A stretch of 64,000 nt of DNA, from the NCBI RefSeq assembly GCF_001540865.1, contig NC_033627.1, forward strand, positions 11,943,186-12,007,185, written 5' to 3'. The notes beneath the pieces were generated by a model that saw only the letters and a program-made list of their open reading frames with translations, did no database searches and had not been told where the DNA came from. Each line of letters begins with the position of its first letter. The first letter of the stretch is position 1. Made by a program: the position numbers and the translations under genes. Positions 56,601 to 64,000 of the stretch are shown here, piece by piece. This stretch comes from Ananas comosus. Lineage: Eukaryota > Streptophyta > Magnoliopsida > Poales > Bromeliaceae.

Positions 56601-59446
56601 TAGACACATTCACAGTTGTTTAGGGTATAGAACTTAGACATCAAAATTCTTGTACTAGAAAAGATAAGCTTAGAACAGGATCCATATCAGGGCCATCATA
56701 CTATATTCAAGCATTTGTGCCTGAATTTGCACTGTACATATCTCCGCCACAACAACAGTTGAGTCATATCAGACTTAAATTTGTTAATTGCTTAAATAAG
56801 CTTGGTAAATGCGAAGATCAAGCTTAGTTTATTAAAGAGTCAATCAAGCTTTATGCCGATATCAAGCTGAACATCAATGCAAGCTGCTCAAATCATTTGT
56901 TATCCTATAATTTTCCCCATATGTTAATAAACCATACTTGTAGGAAACACCATTTGGAGAGCATGGTATCAGTATCATGTGCTTATAAAGCAACTCCGAA
57001 AACATGATTTGTCAGAATAACAAGCACTTAGAATCAACAGAATTAATGGTTGTCAAGCTCCAATCATTGGAGAACCATGTTATTTATGAAAACAGAACTA
57101 AGATTACACAGAATCACTATAGAGAGAATTAAATTATCAAGAGAGTCGAAAAAAGGCACCGCAAATATTACAAATGTCAAACATTAAAACCCAAGAAACA
57201 CATAAATGATGCCAAATGTAGCATCATATAAGCAAAATATTTCATTGGCACTATCAAGATTAGATACAACGAATAGAAAGCAAAGTAGTACCATTTTGGG
57301 ATTTTCATAGTGGATTTTCCCACAAACTGTACAAACAGCCCTGAGTTTTTCCTCTCCCTCTGGTACAACTTGTTTCGTTGGACTTCCACAAGCTTGGCAA
57401 AATCGAATTTTGCTCTTATGTACCTGCAACATTTAAATACTTAGCAATCAAGAATAAAGGCTAGAAGGTAACTTGAATTCTGCTAAAGTCAAGTAATATT
57501 CTTTTGCTTAATTTTCACTAACGACCTCTAGTAATTGGTATATATAATTTCAACTCTCAAAAAATGCAGAAATAACGTCCTAACAGATTGTACTTGATAG
57601 CAATCAACAAATTGATTATATGCAAGGATTTAAGTGCCGTGGCACGGGGTCGTGCCGGAAACTTGCCGGCACGGTACGGCACGGTGCGTGCCGAGCCGTA
57701 CCTTTGTATGTCGGTCAAAAAAGTTCTTGTGTGCCGACACATAATACACGAAATATTTATTTTCTTTAGCAACAAAATATTCTAACTATTTATTATGTCT
57801 TTTTATCACATCTTTTGAACTTTATTGAGAAAATTACTTACTAATTTAAAGAATAGAGGGTTTTGAGCTGTGCCATCGGCACGGGGTCTATATCGTGCCG
57901 GTATCTTATTGGCACGGTACGGCACGGTGGATACGGCCCGTGTCGACGGGCACTTAAAACCTTGATTACATGGATATACTTCCTTTGGAGCAAATAAATT
58001 GATTAACACAATTAAGTCAACAAAAGCAAAATCTGCAAAGTACATATCTAGTTCCATCCAACAATACATTTTCACCAACTTTGTCATCCTTTATCAATCT
58101 AATCTTTAGGGGNNNNNNNNNNNNGGGGGGAATTCCATTACTTTAGACACCTAAATCTAATCTAATACATGTACTATGCATTAGAGAAGAATCATTAACA
58201 CCCAAGAAGTTGTTTAACTTTCATAAGTGTCCCATGGCACAGCATTCTTTGATCAGCCCTTATCTTCTATATCTGATATTAGTATATAATTAGAGATAAG
58301 ACATGAATAAGGATAAGCAAAAATTATCTTGAACAATAATTCTTAGGATAAAATGCAAAAAGAAGACAATAACTACACATCGAAGTTTAAAACGATGCGC
58401 TCTGTAACAAATTTGTTATCAGTTACAGTATTATTATAACTCGATATTTAAAGGAAACTAATCAATTGGAATTATATGTGTACTGCAAGTTACAATATTA
58501 CCAAACCAAAATTGTTGAGGGAAATATAACACTGCGTCTTTTTTAACATTTATAATCTTTTATCTTTTTGTAAGTTAAAATTATACCTTGATATCTCTAA
58601 AATTATCTCAATTATTTAAATCATTCTTTTACATTCATATACCTCAGGTCAATCAATGTCACCTGCATGAGGGTTTTGGTTATTTTCCAAGAAATCAAAT
58701 ACCTAGTTTCTAATTAGTCATCCCAAAAAATAAGAAAAAAAAAAACCATTGAACGACCAAGAACAGATCACGAAGGACTACCTATACATACAATTTCAAG
58801 AACTACTTTCATCATGCAGAGTTCATAAACCTGCCGCATACAATTCCAAGCACATAGCATCAAAATACATAATAATTAAACAAAACAAGAAAATATATAA
58901 TGCTTAAACAAAACAAGAACGATGAACTAATCATACACGGTCAAGAATCTTCCTAACATATACATGCCTTTACGTCCAATCAGCTCTATTCATACCAATC
59001 CTCCCCAAAGCTCGGGCTAATTCCGTCGATTCCCCTCGCAACCTAAACGCCTAGCTTTTAAAAACCTAATTTCCCCTGATCTCTAACCAGTAACACCGAT
59101 TGGAAGAGGAAAAAAAAAAAGAAATAAAGAATCGATCGAGGATCAGAGAAGCCCTCACCGGAGGCGGCGCCACTTCAGCGGCGGCGGAGGCGGAGGCGAC
59201 GTCCGCGTCGGGGCTCATCTCCGAGCCCCCCGAAGCCATCCGGAACGCGCCGAGAACGCGGCGGGGGGGCCGCAAACGCCAGGCGAGGAGGACGACGAGC
59301 TGCGGCGGCGGAGCGGCGGCGGCGGCGACGGCGGCTGAGGAGGAGGAGATGGAGGCGATGGAGGAGGGGAAGCGGGGGCGGCGGTGGGGGAGGGGGGAGA
59401 GGCCGAATCCGAGGAGGAGGAGGTGGTGGTGGAAGGATCGGAGCAT
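53022..59446 (-). CDS. NUDT23: plastid-type Nudix hydrolase (NUDX23-like)
   Basis: Seven exons on the minus strand with matching phases give 297 residues: 59159-59446, 57292-57423, 56095-56171, 54350-54485, 53697-53837, 53524-53582, 53022-53082. The first about 70 residues are rich in Ser, Ala, Arg and Leu, as in a chloroplast transit peptide. A zinc ribbon follows: C105-x2-C108 (FCQACGSP) and C127-x2-C130 (CTVCGK). The Nudix box is G171-x5-E177-x7-R185-E186-x2-E189-E190 within [11 protein letters not shown] and [11 protein letters not shown]. The end, [11 protein letters not shown]...DHHLHS, fits the NUDX23 group. In Arabidopsis NUDX23 hydrolyses FAD and ADP-ribose in plastids; the role here is inferred from that. 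The start at 59446 is the first Met giving a transit peptide; Met69 (MASGGSEM) is a possible alternative. Intron 2 carries a MITE and introns 1-3 are long. Confidence 0.93.
53649..53689. repeat. (GA)n and (CA)n microsatellite in a Nudix intron
   Basis: (CA)n at about 53632-53652 followed by about 18 GA units, immediately beside the donor site of exon 5. Confidence 0.85.
54720..54935. repeat. AAACCCTAA-like degenerate repeats in Nudix intron 3
   Basis: Repeated words CCCAAACCCTAATCTAA, CCTGAAACTAAAAATCCAAC and AAACCAGCCCATAA in an A/C-rich strand. Resembles degenerate telomere-type sequence or a transposon subterminal array. Confidence 0.45.
54960..55540. other. pyrimidine-rich insert in Nudix intron 3, unclassified
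   Basis: A compositionally distinct stretch of about 580 bp with a self-complementary GTGGGTGGCTCCTAAGGAGC-type patch at about 55109-55133. The open frame across it (190 codons) is low-complexity at its middle and has no recognised domain. Possibly a solo LTR; no firm evidence. Confidence 0.35.
57622..57966. mobile_element. GC-rich MITE in Nudix intron 1 (GGCACGG motifs)
   Basis: Left GCAAGGATTTAAGTGCCG and right CGGGCACTTAAAACCTTG are inverted. Both ends carry several GGCACGGTACGGCACGGTG motifs. Length about 345 bp. It sits in the intron between exons 1 and 2 of the Nudix gene. Confidence 0.8.
58113..58124. other. assembly gap (12 N)
   Basis: Run of N between GGGG and GGGGGG inside the first intron of the Nudix gene. 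The length may be an estimate. Confidence 0.95.
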
Positions 59447-59473
59447 CGCTCCGTGGGGTTCGCTTTATAACGT

Positions 59474-59557
59474 CTAGGGTTTTAGAGGTGGCTGGGGTGA
59501 GAGTAGGGGGGAGGACGACGAGGAGAGAAGGGAGAGGTGGCGGTGCTTCGGCCACAT
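59474..59557 (-). CDS. possible upstream open reading frame of the Nudix gene
   Basis: If transcription starts upstream of about 59560, the leader holds a 27-codon frame starting MWPKHRH and ending in TAG 27 bp before the main ATG. It could lower translation of the main frame. TTATAAAG at about 59465-59472, close to the main ATG, would instead place the start site downstream, in which case the uORF is not transcribed. Confidence 0.3.
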   Translation of the reverse strand: MWPKHRHLSLLSSSSSPLLSPQPPLKP

Positions 59558-59673
59558 CGCCGCCGCGTGAATTCGTGGCTGAGAAATAGCGAGAGGATAC
59601 GCGAGTGAGAGAGAGAGAGAGAGAAAAAAACATAATAGAGAGGGGAGAAAGAGAATCGGATTGGATAATTTTA

Positions 59674-60030
59674 GGGAAAACTTCAAAACCCCGTTTTGAT
59701 TTCGCACTTTATCACTTGAGTGCCCTGTAGTTTGAACCATATCAATTTGGTGCTATGTGATTTTATTTTTATCTTTTCTATAGCTTTTTTATTAATATTT
59801 TATTAAATTATACATAAAAAAACTTTAAATATCTACTTAGGTTTATCGAATATTCGCTTTAGTATTTTTTAATTTTAGCTTTGTCGCTGATTTAAGGGAA
59901 AAAATAGTAAAATTGATAATAAAAAACTAAAAGTAAAACCACAGGATATCAAATTGATACACTTTAAACCACAGGGCACTCAAGTGAGAAAGTGAGAAAC
60001 CACAAGGGGTTTATTTTTTTTTTGAAGATT
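59674..60030. mobile_element. MITE in the Nudix gene upstream region
   Basis: Left GGGAAAACTTCAAAACCCCG with CACTTTATCACTTGAGTGCC; right ACCACAGGGCACTCAAGTGA with TTTGAAGATTTCCC. Inverted repeats. About 230 bp upstream of the ATG, so it probably borders or includes the promoter. Same family as 63192-63625. Confidence 0.82.
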
Positions 60031-60045
60031 TCCCATAATTTTAGG

Positions 60046-60432
60046 TAAAAATGCATGGAGACCCTCAACTACAGTCTATTTTGAAATGAACCTCCCTCAT
60101 TTTATTTTTATTTTTTAATTAAGATCTCTCAATTTTTTTATTTTTTATTTGAATTATTTGAATTTTTGTATTTAGTTTAAGTTAAATTTTTTTAGTAAAT
60201 TTAATAACTTTAATAGTTATTAAACATTAATTGGTCTAATTTTATTTACTAAGAATACTTAAAAATATTAAATTTGAACAAATTATTAATTAATTTGATT
60301 ATTTTTTATTTTCTTTTTACTATAACTAATGAATTCTAAATAATCAAAAATTAAAGAGGGTTCAATAAAATTAAAAGTTAAAAGGGTAATTTTAAATTGG
60401 CCAATAGGTGGTGAATCCATATATTTTTATCT
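60046..60432. mobile_element. AT-rich element with loosely inverted ends
   Basis: AAAATGCATGGAGACCCTCA at the left and TGGTGAATCCATATATTTTT at the right are imperfect inverted repeats. A second left end (GAAAATGCATGGAGGCCCCC) lies at about 60752 without a clear partner. Confidence 0.5.
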
Positions 60433-61090
60433 AATTTTGTACTATTAATGTCACTAAGATTGAAATCTCTCTCACAATTATTCCATATAAAATTTACAAC
60501 ATTCAATCAAATCTTTTCATAACATATAAAAGATTAAAATAAATTAAAAATTATTATTTTAATGCGTAAATATTATATTATACCTAAAAAAATGAAATGA
60601 TTAATTTAAAATATCTCGTGTTACAGCTCCTGCAAGGAAGATTTTTATTTTTATTTTTTTTTACAACCTCGCGACACTCGATCATTATTATATGTCGGGG
60701 CAATAAAGAAGCAACGCGGACAACATAAGAGAAGTTACAAAAATGGAAGGTGAAAATGCATGGAGGCCCCCTCACTATATACTATTTTCAAATAGCCCGT
60801 CAACATCTATTTTTTTCATTTTTTCAGTTGAGACCTCTTCAGTTTAATTTTTTTAAAAAAAAATTAAGTAATTTTATCAAAATATTTAGTAATGTTATCA
60901 AATTCATCAATAATTTTACCAAAGTATACATGCAGTGCCCGTGTAATGCATGGGGATCGAACAAAAGCAGCAGCTGAGAAGGTTCTCATGGCCCTTTAAG
61001 AATTTCAAACTCAACAAAATAAAGCTAGTGTCTTTTACACTTGTACAGTGTTAATCAATGAAACAACCTAAATAAGAATAAGAAGGGCAA

Positions 61091-61605
61091 ATGATAATTA
61101 TCCTAACCTTGAGAACAGGATAGTTCAGCTAAACTTACTAGTCTTGAAGTTTAACTATTGGCCGCGGCAACTTCAACTAGATGTGTTAATCTTTATAAAT
61201 CTTTGGTTTAAAACATTATAAATTTTTAATAATAGTTCAAGTAGAATTCTCAACTTTTTACTTGCCAGTATTTACTTATTGGAAAAATTTTATCTACAAT
61301 CTGAAAGAGTCAAACATTAGTCTCAATAGTTTGTAATAGATTTATCATATTTCTTAAAAGATAGTTTTTAAGTTCGTTAAACCTAACGAGATATGGCAAT
61401 TTGTTCATTTGCCGAGTATATCCGGCAGTTTTTAACAGCTAAAATGCTGTGAAACTAGTGATACATTTAGTAATAATTTTAAATACTTTAAATCAAAGAT
61501 CTATAAAGTTTATGAGATCTAGTTGAAGTTGCCGAGGCTAGTAGCTAAGCCTTAAAGCTAGTAGTTTTTATTAAACTATCCTGTTCATGAGGATAGGATA
61601 ATTAA
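61091..61605. mobile_element. foldback MITE (about 515 bp)
   Basis: GATAATTATCCTAACCTTGA and AACAGGATAGTT at the left pair with AACTATCCTGTTCATGAGG and ATAGGATAATTAATCG at the right. Further in, GGCAACTTCAACTAGAT pairs with ATCTAGTTGAAGTTGCC. Followed by (TA)n. Confidence 0.82.
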
Positions 61606-61608
61606 TCG

Positions 61609-61641
<33 letters not shown>

Positions 61642-61726
61642 GTACGCCTTCACTTGACTAGAAAAGAGACCTGCTCCTTGTTAGTGTTCTAGTCCTACAA
61701 GGGAACGACAAAAAAAAAAAAAACAA

Positions 61727-61751
61727 NNNNNNNNNNNNNNNNNNNNNNNNN
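61727..61751. other. assembly gap (25 N) next to (GA)n
   Basis: Run of N directly followed by about 20 GA units, so the gap lies in a microsatellite. Confidence 0.95.
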
Positions 61752-61790
<39 letters not shown>

Positions 61791-61793
<3 letters not shown>

Positions 61794-62332
61794 GAGCTAG
61801 AATACTATCGATAGCAAATGGGCTCCGTTGCCACCCATTTGTTTTCTTCGATGGAGCCTCCAAATTGACGATCGGTACCGTTGAACATGATCTATACCAC
61901 TTGAAGTGTTTAGAAATCAAATTTCATAAATTTTCGTTATTGTTCTCTTATCCATCGAGTGGACACAAAAATGAACGGCTGAAAATGAATATTCTTAAAA
62001 AAATGATGATAGAAGTCTTGTAATCAAGATCAAGAGTATAGATCTTGTTTTAAATAGTTTAAAGAATTTTCTAATAAAAATTCAATTGATTTAGATATCT
62101 TTACGCCGTTAAACGAAAAAACGCCTCATATCGACCATTAAAATTACAAAATTTGAAACCCTTTGATCATTAGGCAAATGATGTCGAAAAGATTTAAAAT
62201 TTAATTTCTAAACACTTCAAGTGGTATAGATCATGTTCAACGGTGCCGATCGTCAATTTGGAAGCTCTATCATCGAAAACAAATGGGTGGCCACGGAGCC
62301 CGTTTGCTATCGCTAGTATTCTAGCTCAACTC
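61791..62332. mobile_element. hairpin-ended MITE, complete long-class copy
   Basis: About 540 bp. TTGAGCTAGAATACTATCGA at the left and CTAGTATTCTAGCTCAA at the right are inverted, and homology runs inward through GATCGGTACCGTTGAACATG and its partner near 62230. The terminal hairpin is AAATGGG-n-CCCATTT. (GA)n to the left and (TA)n to the right. Confidence 0.88.
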
Positions 62333-62351
62333 TATATATATATATATATAT

Positions 62352-62568
62352 ATTACTATACTATCGATACTACCAAACGCTTGGTGTTATTGAATTTTCG
62401 GCCGTTAGATGAAAAAATATACAGTTAGGATAATAATGATACCCTAAAATTGAGTGGTGGTTGATTGAATAGTATAATCTAACGAGTTTAAATGATCAAA
62501 GGTAGATCTAACGACAGAAACTTCGACAGTATCAAGAGCTTGCTAATATCGATAGTATAGTAGCCGGA

Positions 62569-62570
<2 letters not shown>
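62352..62570. mobile_element. hairpin-ended MITE, short class
   Basis: About 220 bp. ACTATACTATCGATACTACC at the left, AATATCGATAGTATAGTAGC at the right. Flanked by (TA)n and (CT)n. Confidence 0.8.
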
Positions 62571-62609
<39 letters not shown>

Positions 62610-62797
62610 GTGGGCAAATGCGAATCATGTCTCATCTCCTAGCCGGAGGTGTCACTTGCAGAAGCTCAATATTGAGTTGGAATTCAGCTCCAGGCTGCAA
62701 ACCAGGATAGAATACATTGAGTTAGATTCTTACCGGACATCATTATAGGATCATCTGAAAAATAATTACGATAATATTGATAGATGAATATGCTCAG

Positions 62798-64000
62798 TCC
62801 AGGTAGAATACTTTTGAAAGCACAGACACGGATACCTCCGTGCTTCTAAGTTGTATTCGATAATGAAATATCTGAATCAACAATTGACTCCATTAGACAT
62901 GATTTATACTATTGGAAATCTGGAAACTAAATTTTATAATTTTATCAGCATCATTTGTCCAATGAATAAATAATCTCAAAGTGAATGTCTAAAAATGAAA
63001 ATCTCATAAAAAAATAATGATAGAAGACCAAAATTTCAGATTAGACGTGCTGATCATGACGAGACACTCGAATCGACGATCGGCTCGTTAAACATAATCT
63101 ACACTGTTGGAAGTATTTAGGAACCAAATTTTATGCTTTTTTGATATTATTTGCTTCGCCAACAAATAAACTAATTTTCATTAAAAAAATAAGGGAAAAC
63201 TTCAAAAACCCCCCTGTGGTTTCACACTTTTTCATTTTAGTACCCTGTGATTTAAAGTGTATCAAGTTAGTACCCTATGGTTTCTCACTTTATCACTTTA
63301 GTACCCTATGGTTTAAAGTGTATCAAGTTAGTACTCTATAATTTTATTTTTGTATCAAGTTAGTACCCTATGGTTTTATTTTTGTATCAAGTTAGTACCC
63401 TGTGGTTTTATTTTTGTATCAAGTTAGTACCCTGTGGTTTTTAAACCAGAGGGTGCTAAAGTGATAAAGTGCGAAACCACAGGGTACTAACTTGATACAC
63501 TTTAAACCACATGGTACTAAAGTGAAAAAGTGCAAAAACACAGGGTACTAACTTGATACACTTTAAACCACAGGGTACTAAAGTGAAAAAGTGAAACCAC
63601 AAGGAAGGTATTTGAAGTTTTTCCAAAACATAATGATAGATGACTTAAATTTTAGATAGTGTAAAAAAAATATATTATCAAAATTTTCACCTAATTTGCA
63701 CCGTTCTGCACCATTAAAATTAAGAAAGTATCACATTGGCCCTTAAAATTTATAATTTTTAGACATTTTGATCACTCGACAAATGATGTCAAAAAATTAT
63801 AAATTTTAGTTTTTAGATGCTTCCAATAATGTAGAACATGTCTAATGGAGCTANCAAACACACCATATCGGCCATTAAAATTATAGATTTTGTGACTCTT
63901 TGATCGTTCAGTTAGTGATGCCAAAAAATCATGAAATTTGATTTTTACACAATTTAAATGGTCTAGATCATGTTCAACGGTGCCGATCGTCGATTTGAAA
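62798..64000 (+). mobile_element. hairpin-ended MITE, interrupted and truncated at the window end
   Basis: Left end AGGTAGAATACTTTTGAAAG with GCACAGACACGG...CCTCCGTGCTT hairpin. The foldback MITE at 63192-63625 is inserted in it. An N at 63854 is followed by interior sequence of a related element that partly repeats what precedes it, so two copies may have been joined there. Confidence 0.6.
63192..63625. mobile_element. foldback MITE with internal tandem repeats
   Basis: GGGAAAACTTCAAAAACCCC at the left pairs with TTTGAAGTTTTTCC at the right. The inside is made of repeated TAGTACCCTGTGGTTTAAAG and GTATCAAGTTAGTACCCT words and their reverse complements. Related to 59674-60030. Confidence 0.85.

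Noticed and set aside
61681..61920. 79-codon minus-strand frame running across the N gap
   Set aside because: Built from (GA)n translation and unknown bases, inside a MITE.

Overview
This is plant nuclear DNA, most likely from a commelinid monocot. The genes have many introns bounded by GT..AG, the histone H4 carries the plant residues Ile60/Arg77, and the non-coding DNA is packed with small inverted-repeat transposons next to (TA)n and (GA)n tracts. The papain-type protease is compatible with pineapple (Ananas comosus) or a relative, but I could not run a search, so the species is a guess. Single Ns, two longer N runs and sequence duplicated around one N show that this is a draft scaffold.

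Five protein genes are supported; exons and reading phase were assembled by hand. (1) A two-exon senescence-type papain-like cysteine protease, + strand, 1871-2981. (2) An intronless histone H4, - strand, 6266-6577, with TATA box, telo-box and a near-consensus plant histone type I element. (3) ATG5, the autophagy conjugation factor, + strand, 13923-22496, eight exons. (4) UTP-glucose-1-phosphate uridylyltransferase (UGPase), + strand, 28564-37478, 21 exons. (5) A plastid-type Nudix hydrolase of the NUDX23 kind, - strand, 53022-59446, seven exons. They are unrelated housekeeping or stress genes: proteolysis, chromatin, autophagy, sugar-nucleotide metabolism, and flavin or ADP-ribose turnover. 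They do not form a functional cluster.

The rest is repeats. 0-1.7 kb: poly-T and a possible LTR end. 3.65-5.85 kb: a roughly 1-kb unit in three copies, with a local inversion in the middle one. 7.9-9.2 and 12.6-13.4 kb: two copies of one segment, only one of which carries a Tourist-like MITE; the other is its empty site. 9.3-9.9 kb: a palindromic element. 17.2-18.9 kb: three tandem-repeat blocks inside ATG5 intron 3. 25.4-27.2 kb: a large imperfect palindrome. 36.7-37.0 kb: a 163-bp duplication around a single N. 38.0-39.9 kb: a hAT-like element holding three nested MITEs. 43.75-45.21 kb: a Mutator-like element with about 100-bp terminal inverted repeats, an 8-bp target duplication and a GC-rich cargo. 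45.8-49.3 kb: a 1.7-kb tandem duplication, each copy with the same four MITEs. 49.4-50.99 and 61.1-64.0 kb: more of the same MITE group.

The most unusual pattern is that MITE group. Its members sit in (TA)n/(GA)n microsatellites, and each terminus carries its own small hairpin. The stem sequence differs between subfamilies while the pairing is kept. I found no prokaryote-like system, CRISPR array, rRNA or tRNA gene.
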